Shown: positions 1-8,836 of the stretch, piece by piece
Numbering within the stretch: position 1 is the stretch's first letter
Layout of the letters: each line of letters opens with the position of its first letter
Notes under the pieces: model-generated
The model's input: only the letters and a program-made list of their open reading frames with translations
What the model was told of the DNA's origin: nothing
The model's database searches: none
Program-made: the position numbers and the translations under genes
Assembly: GCF_016587355.1 (NCBI RefSeq)
Contig: NZ_BNJF01000002.1
Coordinates: 806,001-870,000, forward strand
Source: Ktedonospora formicarum
GTDB taxonomy: Bacteria; Chloroflexota; Ktedonobacteria; Ktedonobacterales; Ktedonobacteraceae
Direction: 5' to 3'
Length of the DNA stretch: 64,000 nt

Positions 1-417
1 CAGTAAAGCTTGCTGTCCACCTGATAACTTACCGACGCGCATTTTGAGTGAGATGCGTAGCCGCTCCAGAGTCTTTACAGCCAAATCCTGGTCCCACTGT
101 GTATTCAATTTGCGCCCAAGCGTTAACATGTCCTGTACAGAGAATGACTTGTAAAGCGGTCGCTCTTGCGCGATAAAACCCAGGCGCGAGATCAGTGCCG
201 TCGCGTTTGGCCCTGTTATCTCTCCCAATACGCGAATGCTGCCCTCGTCGGGTTTCAGCAGGCCCATCGCCAGGTGCATCAGGGTCGTCTTGCCTGCTCC
301 ATTGAGGCCCACAAGCCCAGTTACACTCCCCTCGGGGACGCCCAAATCACAGTTCCGAAGAGCCCAGCGCTTACCATACCTCTTGCCAAGTTGACTTGCT
401 TCCAATGCCAATGTCAT
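1..417 (-). CDS. ABC transporter ATP-binding protein (partial, C-terminus beyond window)
   Basis: The ATG is at 417-415 on the minus strand and the frame is open to the window edge, so about 139 N-terminal residues are visible. It is an ABC nucleotide-binding domain: Walker A GLNGAGKTT near residue 37, Q-loop GFIAQERPLY near residue 80, and the LSGGQQ signature just before the cut. It should power a membrane exporter or importer whose permease lies outside the window. It follows the GntR gene by about 50 bp on the same strand, the usual YtrA/YtrB arrangement in which the regulator controls its own ABC transporter. Substrate cannot be inferred. Confidence 0.85.
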   Translation of the reverse strand, partial: MTLALEASQLGKRYGKRWALRNCDLGVPEGSVTGLVGLNGAGKTTLMHLAMGLLKPDEGSIRVLGEITGPNATALISRLGFIAQERPLYKSFSVQDMLTLGRKLNTQWDQDLAVKTLERLRISLKMRVGKLSGGQQALL

Positions 418-468
418 ATACGTTTCTCCTCTTGAGATTTTCTTAAACGCGCATCCAGCGCGTTTCGC

Positions 469-861
469 TTACGCTGTAGGAGATTTTCGCTTTTGCAAGG
501 TGTCGGCTAATAAGTCAGCGATGCCATCGTCATCCAGACCTGCCTGATATGCCTGTTCCAGCCATTGCGAAAGTGTTTCGCGTAATTTCTCCAGGTTCGC
601 GATATCGGGAACCCTGACCGAGGCGCGCACAAATGTGCCCAATCCAGGACGGCTCTCGACCAAGCCATCACGCTCAAGCTCCCGATAGGCTTTAAAGACC
701 GTATTGGGGTTGATTGTGATCCTGCTGACAACTTCGCGCACGGTAGGTAGCTGATCCCCTGGCTGAAGCAAGCCTAGTCGCAAAGCGCGCTTGACCTGCT
801 GGACCAGTTGCATATACGGGGATACACCCGTGCGCTGCTCCACGTAAAACTCAATCATCAT
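469..861 (-). CDS. GntR-family transcriptional regulator, YtrA type
   Basis: A 130-residue regulator with an N-terminal winged helix (about residues 10-78; core LPTVREVVSRITINPNTVFK, then a GLVESRPGLGTFV wing) and only a short helical C-terminal tail. That short tail is typical of the YtrA subfamily, which dimerises without a large effector domain. It lies directly upstream of an ABC ATPase gene on the same strand, so it probably represses a two-gene or longer transporter operon. The double ATG at 861/858 follows a GAGAG sequence. Repeated ACTAT-type sequence just upstream (891-927) is a candidate operator. Confidence 0.85.
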   Translation of the reverse strand: MMIEFYVEQRTGVSPYMQLVQQVKRALRLGLLQPGDQLPTVREVVSRITINPNTVFKAYRELERDGLVESRPGLGTFVRASVRVPDIANLEKLRETLSQWLEQAYQAGLDDDGIADLLADTLQKRKSPTA

Positions 862-890
862 TAGCCTCTCTCGACCATGAGAATCTTGTG

Positions 891-927
891 CTAAATAACT
901 AATATACTAAATAACTATGAATATAGT
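891..927. promoter_or_regulatory. Candidate operator of the GntR/ABC operon
   Basis: Two copies of CTAAATAACTA (891-901 and 907-917) sit 16 bp apart, and the second runs into the inverted repeat ACTAT-gaat-ATAGT (914-927). The site is 30-66 bp upstream of the GntR start codon. Autoregulation by the GntR protein is inferred from position and symmetry only. Confidence 0.4.
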
Positions 928-1073
928 AGAAGTATAGAGAAAGAAGGATTCGTTGTCAAGCATTGTGGGAATTAAGAACAGGAAGGACCCGCAAATTGAG
1001 GTCAATCGGAAGTACTTGAGTATCAAGCCGTGGTTGAGAAGAAGATATGGTCTAAAAAATTATTGGCTACAGC

Positions 1074-1109
1074 AAAACGGAGAGCCTCATTTCTGAGACT
1101 CTCCGCCAC
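1074..1109 (-). terminator. Rho-independent terminator of the GlsB-like gene
   Basis: Hairpin CGGAGAG (1078-1084) / CTCTCCG (1099-1105) with an inner CTCA-TTTC-TGAG stem. On the minus strand it is followed by TTTTG. It lies about 80 bp past the stop of the 1188-1484 gene. Confidence 0.65.
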
Positions 1110-1187
1110 AGTTTTTATGCAATCAAATTGAGATGTCTGCTCAAGCAGGCTGGAAACATATTCCTTGCGCTTGTTAAGCCACCAGGT

Positions 1188-1484
1188 TTAGAGGTGACGT
1201 GGGCGACCACCAATACCACCCATTACAGCCTTCGCGATCAACAGAATGATAACTGCACCAACAAGACAGGTTATGAATGTCCAGAAAAGGCCATTATCAC
1301 CAATACCGAACAAGCCAAGGACGGCACCACCGAGCACGCCACCGATGATACCAAGTACAATGTTACCAATGATACCCAGGCGATCACCCTGCACCAGACG
1401 GTCAGCGATTGCGCCAGCGATACCGCCAATAACTATCCAGACAATCCAGGCCCAGAGTGTACCAAGAATGCTTGCAGTAACCAT
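1188..1484 (-). CDS. GlsB/YeaQ/YmgE-family stress-response membrane protein
   Basis: A 98-residue very hydrophobic, glycine-rich protein with three predicted membrane segments (about 6-26, 36-60, 67-90). The GGIAGAIADRLVQG motif and GNIVLGIIGGVLGGAVLG glycine zipper are the hallmark of the transglycosylase-associated (GlsB/YeaQ/YmgE) family. Family members are small inner-membrane proteins often induced by envelope or general stress; biochemical function is not established. It is monocistronic, with a perfect stem-loop in its leader (1512-1537) and a terminator downstream (1078-1105). Confidence 0.85.
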   Translation of the reverse strand: MVTASILGTLWAWIVWIVIGGIAGAIADRLVQGDRLGIIGNIVLGIIGGVLGGAVLGLFGIGDNGLFWTFITCLVGAVIILLIAKAVMGGIGGRPRHL

Positions 1485-1511
1485 ACCTCAATTAATCCTT
1501 TCTGACTCTCT

Positions 1512-1537
1512 TGAAATGTCTGTGCAAAGACATTTCA
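1512..1537. promoter_or_regulatory. Perfect inverted repeat upstream of the GlsB-like gene
   Basis: TGAAATGTCT (1512-1521) and AGACATTTCA (1528-1537) are exact reverse complements around a 6-nt loop, 28 bp upstream of the start codon. It could be an operator or a leader hairpin. The rest of the roughly 310-bp gap to 1797 shows no gene or other clear signal. Confidence 0.4.
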
Positions 1538-1797
1538 TACTATTGGATTGCTACTCTGAGAGGAGCAATAATTCCCTCTATTACGAGAGTGGCATCTAAT
1601 AGCTTTTTTGCGGCAAAGTCCTTGAAGAATGTTGATTCCTTTTTCATATGTACAATGAGATTTAACAGCTCTCACTCTTTTCACTGTATCTTCTCTTGTA
1701 TCTATGTAGTTATTGTACGAATCAACAATCCAAATAGCTTCACATTCTTCATTGCTGATTACGATAACAGCTCGGGAGCGAGTAGAGACAATAAAAT

Positions 1798-1831
1798 GGC
1801 GCTTGCATTCCCTTCTGAGAATGCAAGCGCC
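1798..1831 (-). terminator. Terminator of the kinase-like gene
   Basis: Perfect 13-bp stem GGCGCTTGCATTC (1798-1810) / GAATGCAAGCGCC (1819-1831), 8-nt loop, followed on the minus strand by ATTTTATT. It lies 15 bp past the stop of the 1846-3801 gene. Confidence 0.75.
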
Positions 1832-1845
1832 GGGATATCTCCTGG

Positions 1846-3801
1846 TTATTGATCAACAGTAACTGTTCCGTCAGTGTTGACAATCAACGGGATCTGCTTT
1901 CGCGGAGTTGTCGCGGGTCCACTTACGACGTTGCCGCCATTAGCGGGATCGAAGATCGATCCATCGGCTCCACAGATCAACTTATTGTTCACCGCGTCAT
2001 ACGTGAGCTGCCCTCCATCAGTTGTGCAACTGCTCTCATAGGCCACAAAGTTGCCGTCATTCATTCGAATAAGCAAGCTCTTCTTACCATCGGCGGGATT
2101 ATTGAAGTCTAATGCTGTTCCATATCCTTGATTGGTGTTACCAATAACAATCTTCTGAGGCGCTGGCGTGCTAGTTGGCTCTGGTTCTTTCTTCGCTGGC
2201 TCAGGTGTAGTTGTCACGGGTGGAGGAGTACTGATCGGCTTGCCAATGGTCTGCCGAGGTCCACTCGCGCGCTGCACTGTGGCATGCGAAGCGAATGCCA
2301 GGCTGACGCCACCAATCACCAGGACAAGTAGAGCGGCAGCTAGAACAATAAGCATACGCTTACGACTATTTCTATCCTGGCTCGTCCACATATCAACGCT
2401 CATATCCAACGCTCGACCAGGCACTTGTCGAGTTTGCTTCTTGAGAGACTTCATCCACTCCTCTACCTTCATTGATCCAGGCAGAGGCTTGATCTTGTTC
2501 TCTGATATGGCCTTCTCAGGCGTTTCCACGGCGCTTTGAGGACAATTCAGAGGAGTCATCGGAACAGTCGCGAAGCCATTCTGAACGTGCTCATATTCTC
2601 CCGAAGTATGCTGCTCTATGCCACCACCTGAGTTAAGTGGCTGTGTCTTCGCGATGGTTGGGAGCTCACTTTCCTTCAATCCCTGCAAGGAGCCCAGCCT
2701 CTCGAAAGAAGTGGTTACAGTTGGTGGAACAAAATGCACTTTATGCGGCATTGCCTGGAGTTTGTGCGATGTCGTTGAGAGATAGCCACTCACCGGGCGC
2801 GGTGGAACTCCTCCCCATGAGAGCGAGCCCGAAGTAAGTGGACCTGTAATCAACGAACCTGAAAAGCCTGCCACCATCTGTTTATCAATTTCTAATTTAT
2901 GCTCAGGTGCTTCAAGCATTTTGACCACTCGCGTAAAGGAGGCCGCGAACTCGCCAGCCGTTTGGAAACGATCCTCCGGCTTTCTTGCCAGCGCTTTCTG
3001 AACCGTTAGTTCAAGCGCTTCTGGAACCTCCGCGCCCAAACAGGCCATGGAGGGGATAGGCTCTTCAGCATGCATACGCGCAAGCACGAAAGGGTCTTTA
3101 TTGGTAAAAGGCGGTTGTCCGCAAAGCATCTCAAAGGCCATCGCACCCAACCCATAAACATCAGCACGCGGATTGATGGCGCACCCTAGGACGACCTCTG
3201 GCGCGATATACTCCGGCGCACCCAGGAACGATCCTGTCATGCTCAAGAGGTGCGCATATGGATGGTCTGAGCCTACCAATCCCTGTAGCGCCAGCATTGG
3301 TCCCAGGCCATAGCCCACAATCTGGAGTTTCTGCTCATCCAGCCAGATATTGAGAGGCCGCAAAGCACCATGCGCGACACCTCGGCTATGCGTGTAGTCT
3401 AATGCTTCGCCCATTTTTCTTAGTATGCGCGATATCTGTAATGGTGTCAGGCGCTTTGGCGCGCTCAAAATGCGTGCTAGTGTACTACCACTTACCAGTG
3501 GTGATACCATATATGGTAATCCACAGTGTTCGCCAAAATCTTCGACAATTTGTATATATGGGTGACGTAATTTTAAGAGATTTGACGCCACAATAGTAAA
3601 TCGAGCGATGAACCGCGCTCGCGCCTGAGGAGAGAAGGATGAAGGCAAGAGAAAAACTGTGAGCATCACTTCGCGCGAAGACCCCTGATGTCGCGCCTGA
3701 TAGACGGCATTCAGGTTTCCCCGCCCCAATAACTGTTCAACCCGGTATTCACCCAGTGTCTCACCCGCCACAAGGTCAACAGATAGTGTAGACATAGACA
3801 T
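1846..3801 (-). CDS. Membrane-anchored pseudokinase with degenerate Rieske-like extracellular domain
   Basis: The N-terminal ~280 residues have a Ser/Thr kinase fold (glycine loop LGRGNLNAVYQA; activation segment ending GAPEYIAPE; ADVYGLGAMAFEML). The catalytic residues are gone: no beta-3 lysine (VMLTVFLL), HRDLKP reads HGALRP, DFG reads GYG. A long Ser/Pro-rich linker leads to one membrane segment (about residue 485), a PT-rich stalk, and a tail resembling a Rieske domain (CTTDGG...CGADGSIFDPANGG) in which both iron-binding histidines are replaced. It is therefore probably a scaffold or sensor, not an enzyme. The frame extends to an ATG at 3849, but the ATG at 3801 follows a GGGGGG element and is preferred. 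Monocistronic. Confidence 0.8.
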   Translation of the reverse strand: MSMSTLSVDLVAGETLGEYRVEQLLGRGNLNAVYQARHQGSSREVMLTVFLLPSSFSPQARARFIARFTIVASNLLKLRHPYIQIVEDFGEHCGLPYMVSPLVSGSTLARILSAPKRLTPLQISRILRKMGEALDYTHSRGVAHGALRPLNIWLDEQKLQIVGYGLGPMLALQGLVGSDHPYAHLLSMTGSFLGAPEYIAPEVVLGCAINPRADVYGLGAMAFEMLCGQPPFTNKDPFVLARMHAEEPIPSMACLGAEVPEALELTVQKALARKPEDRFQTAGEFAASFTRVVKMLEAPEHKLEIDKQMVAGFSGSLITGPLTSGSLSWGGVPPRPVSGYLSTTSHKLQAMPHKVHFVPPTVTTSFERLGSLQGLKESELPTIAKTQPLNSGGGIEQHTSGEYEHVQNGFATVPMTPLNCPQSAVETPEKAISENKIKPLPGSMKVEEWMKSLKKQTRQVPGRALDMSVDMWTSQDRNSRKRMLIVLAAALLVLVIGGVSLAFASHATVQRASGPRQTIGKPISTPPPVTTTPEPAKKEPEPTSTPAPQKIVIGNTNQGYGTALDFNNPADGKKSLLIRMNDGNFVAYESSCTTDGGQLTYDAVNNKLICGADGSIFDPANGGNVVSGPATTPRKQIPLIVNTDGTVTVDQ

Positions 3802-4020
3802 AGGATTATAACCCCCCAAATGGCCTGTGCCTTGGCAACAAAACATCACGCTACAAAATTACGAAAAAACCTACTTTGACATATTGTGAAACACATTGAT
3901 CAAAATAGTGTATGCTTACGAGAGATACTCGTCAAATTACATGAATTCTTTATAGGACTTGTGGGGGAAACCGAAACACGGTACCATAAGGGAAAACGAG
4001 AGAGGATTAACATCCAACCT

Positions 4021-5160
4021 ATGAGTTCAGTCATATCCCGGCTTGAGGAAGCTACGCCCGAGTGGCTCACGCAGACTTTGCGTGAGAACGGCTATCTTCC
4101 ACATGGGAGCGTTGTCACGATAGAACAAATTCCAACCGATGCCTTTAATTCCCTGACCGCTCATTTGCGACCTTGCTATAGTGAGGACGCTGATGGCGCG
4201 GCACCACGCCTGCTCATTCTTAAACTTCAGCAGAAACAAAATGGTAGACATGAGGCTGGCTTCTATCATCTTGTTACAACACAGCATCAGAACATGAATA
4301 TGCTGGTTCACTGCTATGCTCAGGATTATAATACGCAAAGCGGGAATTCTTATCTGCTGCTCGAAGATCTCTCGCTCACTCATGTCGAGCCCACAACTCG
4401 CCAGCAGCTTTTGGCGGGACACGGCCTGCCTCGCGCAGACCATATGGATGGTATTGCTGACGCGTTGGCAGGCTTTCACGCGCATTGGTGGGAACATGCC
4501 GAGTTGGGACAGAACCATATTACTGCTGTTCGTCCCTGGTATAGCGATAAAGAGGCATATGAACAACATATTGAGCGCTGTCATCGCGAGTGGGACTCCT
4601 TTAAGCGCACCACCGGAGACGAGATCTCCTCTCAGATCCGCTCAACCTATGAATATGTTTTGAAACGCTTGCCGTCTCTCTGGAAACAGTATCTGGAAGA
4701 GCGTATAGTGCCACGCAAGCAAATCACGCTTACACAGGGTGACTGCTATCTCACCCAGTTTCTGTGCCCACGCGAAGTAGCCGGAGAGGCGCAGGAGCCG
4801 AAGGGCCCTTCTTACATCTATGATATGGAAGCCGTCAGTGCGAACATTCCCGCTTACGATATTGCCTATCTCCTCGCGACCTTCTGGACACCAGAGCAGC
4901 GTAAGGAATCTCGCCGTGAGGAGCAATTCCTCCATCGCTACCTTCAACGCCTTTATAAATTCGGCGTCGACTTCTATACCTGGCCCCAACTCTGGCGCGA
5001 TTACCAGATGATGGTGACCTTCATGCTCTTCGATCCTATCTGGGACCAGACCAACGGCTCATCCCGCTCTTACTGGTATCCCAAACTACACTGTCTTGTG
5101 CGTAATTTCTGGGATATGGGTTGCGGCCTCGTTCTGCGCAAGATGGCGGAGAAAGCCTGA
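4021..5160 (+). CDS. Aminoglycoside phosphotransferase (APH)-fold protein, probable small-molecule kinase
   Basis: About 379 residues from the ATG at 4021, preceded by GAGAGAGG; the frame is open back to 3886, but that longer start lacks a ribosome site. The C-terminal half has the APH/choline-kinase signature in altered form: TLTQGDCYLTQFL in place of HGDLHxxN, then IYDMEAVSANIPAYDIAYLL in place of the IDxE/D magnesium motif. The catalytic Asp is kept, but the neighbouring His and downstream Asn are Gln. Related proteins phosphorylate small hydroxylated compounds or antibiotics. Substrate unknown, no partner gene; divergent from the pseudokinase gene. Confidence 0.7.
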   Translation: MSSVISRLEEATPEWLTQTLRENGYLPHGSVVTIEQIPTDAFNSLTAHLRPCYSEDADGAAPRLLILKLQQKQNGRHEAGFYHLVTTQHQNMNMLVHCYAQDYNTQSGNSYLLLEDLSLTHVEPTTRQQLLAGHGLPRADHMDGIADALAGFHAHWWEHAELGQNHITAVRPWYSDKEAYEQHIERCHREWDSFKRTTGDEISSQIRSTYEYVLKRLPSLWKQYLEERIVPRKQITLTQGDCYLTQFLCPREVAGEAQEPKGPSYIYDMEAVSANIPAYDIAYLLATFWTPEQRKESRREEQFLHRYLQRLYKFGVDFYTWPQLWRDYQMMVTFMLFDPIWDQTNGSSRSYWYPKLHCLVRNFWDMGCGLVLRKMAEKA

Positions 5161-5174
5161 TAGAGAAAGGTAGT

Positions 5175-6719
5175 CTATAATCCGATCATGGAGCGCAGTT
5201 GGGAAAGGTCAAGGTGCTCGGCAAGCATATCAGCCAATCGATCATAAGCTTGCTCACGCGCGAAAGGTTTCATATCTGGCGCGTTAACACCACGTCTTTC
5301 CCAAAGAGCTTGTAGTACTCCATGCCGGAAGGCATCATTCTCAAAGAGACCATGCAGATAGCATCCTCCACACCAGCTATCTCTTGCTAGCCATCCCTCG
5401 GATGCTCCCTGTAACTCGAAGAATGGCTTCAGTTTATCAGTGTCGCCAGATGGTTCGGTTCGCCCAAGGTGAATCTGATAAGCGTGTAAGGTATCCATTA
5501 TGAGCGGCAAGCCAAGTCTCTGGCGCGCCGCATCTGTAATGATCGCGCTACTTTGACAGGTTACTTTCTCATGGAGGGCTGCGAATGTCGTCTCCAGCGG
5601 CAAGAGGCCCAGGCCCATCGCAACCACTCCCGCCTCACCCTCAGCCCCTATCGGATCTAGCAGGCACTCACCAAGCATCTGATAACCTCCACAGATACCG
5701 AGAATAGCCACCTCCTCGCGCACCAAGGAACGTATACGCGTCCCCAAGCCACTGCGCCAGAGCCAGTCCAGGTCTGCTAGCGTGTTCTTGCTGCCCGGCA
5801 AGATAAACATATCAACGTGCTCAGGTAACTCCTCAGGTGAGGCAACCATGAAGAGACGTACTCCGGGTTCCGCTGCCAGAGCATCAAATTCGTCATAGTT
5901 GCTCAGATAAGGAAAGCGCGAAATGACGATATGCAGTTTATCGCCGCCTGTCTCCTTCACGCTGCGCATCAGCAGAGCCGACCCTTCATCTAGTGCGACG
6001 CTATCCTCCTCTGCGATTCCCAGATCTTGCATGTATGGCACAGTTCCAAGTACAGGTACATCTGCACGTTCGGCGAGCATTCGCTCTCCATCTCGCCACA
6101 GGTTCAAGTCACCACGGAACTTATTCACAATCAGCCCTTTAACACGGCGACGATCTTCAGGCTCAAGCAACATGAGTGTGCCTAGCATCGACGCAAAGAT
6201 ACCTCCTCGATCAATGTCACCTGCTAGTAAGACCGACGCATCAGCCCAACGAGCTACACGCATATTAACAAGGTCATAGCGCGCCAGGTTGATCTCTACC
6301 GGGCTGCCCGCGCCTTCTATGAGCACCAGATCAAATTCGCGGCGCAAATTCGCCAACGACTCTTTGACCACTTCTTCAAAACCACTGCGCTGCCTGTAAT
6401 ACTCACTCGCCTCCATTGTACTCAAGGGCCGACCAAGCATAATGACCTGGCTCCGAGAATTGCCTTCCGGCTTGAGAAGAATGGGATTCATTTCGACAAT
6501 TGGTTCAATGCCTGCTGCCTCAGCTTGAACAGCCTGTGCTCGTCCAATCTCACCGCCGCTCGGCGTTACAAATGAGTTGAGGGCCATATTCTGCGCCTTG
6601 AAAGGGGCCACACGTAGCCCTTCGCGCGCGAAGAGGCGGCATAACCCGGTTACCAGGGTACTCTTACCTACGGTCGAAGCCGTTCCTTGCACCATCAATG
6701 TAGGCGCTAAACGCTCCAT
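5175..6719 (-). CDS. cobQ: Cobyric acid synthase
   Basis: 514 residues, full length for CobQ/CbiP. It carries out ATP- and glutamine-dependent amidation of four carboxylates of adenosylcobyrinic acid a,c-diamide to give cobyric acid. The N-terminal dethiobiotin-synthetase-like domain has P-loop GTASTVGKSTLVTGLC and FKAQNMALNSFVT; the C-terminal class I glutamine amidotransferase-like domain has nucleophile motif AILGICGGYQMLG and late His in YLHGLFEND. The ATG follows GAGGAG with 8-nt spacing. It overlaps the cobD stop by 13 bp and is the last gene of the minus-strand cobalamin run. Confidence 0.95.
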   Translation of the reverse strand: MERLAPTLMVQGTASTVGKSTLVTGLCRLFAREGLRVAPFKAQNMALNSFVTPSGGEIGRAQAVQAEAAGIEPIVEMNPILLKPEGNSRSQVIMLGRPLSTMEASEYYRQRSGFEEVVKESLANLRREFDLVLIEGAGSPVEINLARYDLVNMRVARWADASVLLAGDIDRGGIFASMLGTLMLLEPEDRRRVKGLIVNKFRGDLNLWRDGERMLAERADVPVLGTVPYMQDLGIAEEDSVALDEGSALLMRSVKETGGDKLHIVISRFPYLSNYDEFDALAAEPGVRLFMVASPEELPEHVDMFILPGSKNTLADLDWLWRSGLGTRIRSLVREEVAILGICGGYQMLGECLLDPIGAEGEAGVVAMGLGLLPLETTFAALHEKVTCQSSAIITDAARQRLGLPLIMDTLHAYQIHLGRTEPSGDTDKLKPFFELQGASEGWLARDSWCGGCYLHGLFENDAFRHGVLQALWERRGVNAPDMKPFAREQAYDRLADMLAEHLDLSQLRSMIGL

Positions 6720-7843
6720 AGTTCATGCTCCTCTCTCTTTAGTATTGTCAGAGCTTCCGTTAATCTCCGCCATTCTTGCTCCTGCCGCGTGGCAACGCGG
6801 ATATATTGTGGCAGACCAAAGGAGCTACAGTCGCGCACAAGTAATCCTCGACGTAACAGCGCCGTGCGCAAGGCCGGTGCGTTTCCAACGCGCACCAACG
6901 TATAGTGTGTACCTGATGGTATGACATCCACATCCAATTCTCGCAAAGCAGCAAAGAAGGCATTACGCTCCACCTCCAGCGCGTTTAAAGAACGTTCCAG
7001 GTGTGCTCTATCAGAGAGCGCCGCTGTCGCTGCGACCTGAGCGGCCCCGTTGACGTTCCAGGATGGTAGATGAGCACTCAGACGTGTAGCCAGTTCTGAG
7101 GTCGTCACTACATAGCCAAGCCTCAACGCCGCCAGGGCAAAGTCCTTGGTAAGCGAGCGGAGAATAAGCACGCTCAAACCCTCACTCAATAATGTGAGTG
7201 CGGTATCATCTTGTGGCTTCGTGGAGTTGTTTGCTGCTTTTCTAGGAAAGCGGAAATGATGATATGATTCGTCTATTACGAGCAGCGTTCCAAGGTGCTC
7301 ACAGATCTGAGCCAGTTCTCGCACCTGCTCAAGAGGTAACCACCCTCCGCTCGGGTTATTGGGATTACAGAGCCAGAAGAGCGTGGGTCTCTCCACTTCA
7401 AGCCACTCTAGAAGAGCATTTAGATTGACCTCGAATCCACACATGGGGTCAAGTCTATATGCTAAATCAAGAGCTCCTATCGCTCGCGAGGCGGCTTGAT
7501 ACTCACCAAATGTCGGAGACAGACGCGCGGTGACCATTCCTGATCGCAAGAAGGCGCGTGCTATCGTCCATATCAATTCGCTGGCCCCATTCCCACAGAC
7601 TAACCCCTCAAGCTCAATTCCTGTGCTGGTAACTTCGTAGCTTAACAGCGCACGCTTTAACGCAAGGCATTCGCGGTCAGGATAGCGCTCAAGGGCTAGC
7701 GTAGCTAGAGCCTCGCGCGCCGCTGGCGAGGGTCCGTAGGGATTGGAATTGACACTAAAGTCCAGTACATCCTTCGTGCTCAAGCCTAGGCGCTCAAGTT
7801 CAGCGTAATCAAACGCGCCATGCACAACCGGCTCTCTAGTCAT
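6707..7843 (-). CDS. cobD: Threonine-phosphate decarboxylase (PLP-dependent, class I/II aminotransferase fold)
   Basis: 378 residues. The N-terminus HGAFDYAELERLGL...DFSVNSNPYGPSP is characteristic of the CobD/CobC decarboxylase group. Further along are CNPNNPSGGWLP, FVIDESYHHF-like LVIDESYHHF, and the PLP-lysine segment ILRSLTKDFALAALRLGY. The enzyme makes (R)-1-amino-2-propanol phosphate from threonine phosphate, the linker that CbiB joins to cobyric acid. The cobalamin genes around it favour this role over histidinol-phosphate aminotransferase. It starts 4 bp after the cbiB stop and overlaps cobQ, so coupled translation is likely. Confidence 0.9.
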   Translation of the reverse strand: MTREPVVHGAFDYAELERLGLSTKDVLDFSVNSNPYGPSPAAREALATLALERYPDRECLALKRALLSYEVTSTGIELEGLVCGNGASELIWTIARAFLRSGMVTARLSPTFGEYQAASRAIGALDLAYRLDPMCGFEVNLNALLEWLEVERPTLFWLCNPNNPSGGWLPLEQVRELAQICEHLGTLLVIDESYHHFRFPRKAANNSTKPQDDTALTLLSEGLSVLILRSLTKDFALAALRLGYVVTTSELATRLSAHLPSWNVNGAAQVAATAALSDRAHLERSLNALEVERNAFFAALRELDVDVIPSGTHYTLVRVGNAPALRTALLRRGLLVRDCSSFGLPQYIRVATRQEQEWRRLTEALTILKREEHELWSV

Positions 7844-7847
7844 ACAT

Positions 7848-8836
7848 CTACCTCACCCGCCTTCTTAAGACCCTGACAACCAGTGCACAGAGAAAGGCGC
7901 ATCCTCCAACCCACCAGACCATCTGTTCCGCGCGCTTTATGGCGGAGGGCGTCAACGATCGCCGCTCGACGCCAAGCACGTAATGTCCCACCTTTTCCAG
8001 GCGCAAGCCCAGCGCACCTGCCGCCGCCGCCATTGGCTGACCCGCGTTCGGACTCTCAGTCTTACTCGCATCACTCCTCCATATGGCCCAGGCTTGACGT
8101 TGATCACCATCATACAAACGCGCGCAGGCAATGATGAGGAGAGCGGTCAGTCGCGATGGTAGCAGGTTGAGGGTATCATCCAGGCGCGCCGCAGCTTTCC
8201 CTAGATGCTCATACGAGCCGTGATAGCCAATCATGGAGTCAAATGTGTTTGCGAGACGATAAAGGGCAGCCCCAGGCAAGCCGAAAAGCGCGTAATAGCA
8301 GAGAGGAGCAACTACCGAGTCGCTCAAGTTCTCCGCCAATGACTCGATAGCTGCCGCCACAATTAGTTCACGACTCAGTTGGGAGCGATCTCGGCTCACC
8401 AGGCTCCCCAATGCCTCGCGTGCGGCCTCTAGGTCTTCACGCTCTAGAGCACGCCTCACGGTTGCTCCAGCCTCCGCCAGCATGCGCCATGCGAAGAAGG
8501 GTTTGAGCGCCACTCCATACAGAAACGCTACACCAAGCCAACCTGCTCTCACTCTCCCCAGCGTTGTGTCAGTCCTGCTAATCCTTGCGTAAAGCGTTGA
8601 AAGAGACTCACGATGACCAGCACAATGGTACACGCAACTAGTAGCATCCACACACCATAAAGCAAGCGAGCATTATTGCTATGCGGTGCCCTACGTTCGA
8701 GCATGCGAATAAGCTTCCCATACCATACGACAGGATGGAACCTCGCTGGTGGCTCGCCGAGAAGATCAAATCCCACGGCTAGCAGGAGAACCAGTCCCTC
8801 ACTCCTGCCATCATACTCGCTTCCTACTTTGCTCAC
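7848..8836 (-). pseudogene. cbiB: Adenosylcobinamide-phosphate synthase, interrupted by a frameshift
   Basis: Two frames together make one CbiB membrane protein. Residues 1-95 run from a GTG at 8836 (FDLLGEPPARFHPVVWYGKLI) to a stop at 8549. The remainder continues in another frame from about 8556, with LVSRDRSQLSRELIVAAAIE, LAENLSDSVVAPLCYYALFG, YRLANTFDSMIGY and ARLDDTLNLLPSRLTAL. Adding one G to the run at 8556-8559 restores a single frame of normal family length. CbiB attaches aminopropanol phosphate to cobyric acid, so loss would block de novo synthesis at this step. Either a recent mutation or an assembly error; the upstream and downstream genes in this run (cobO, btuF, cobD, cobQ) read intact. 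Confidence 0.85.

Noticed and set aside
1188..1599. Plus-strand frames over the GlsB-like gene
   Set aside because: They are antisense to a protein with clear family motifs, and their composition (Thr/Asn or Pro/Ile rich) is not natural.
8549..8570. Programmed -1 frameshift in cbiB
   Set aside because: The site is only a GGGG run without a slippery heptamer or a downstream stem; mutation or sequencing error is simpler.
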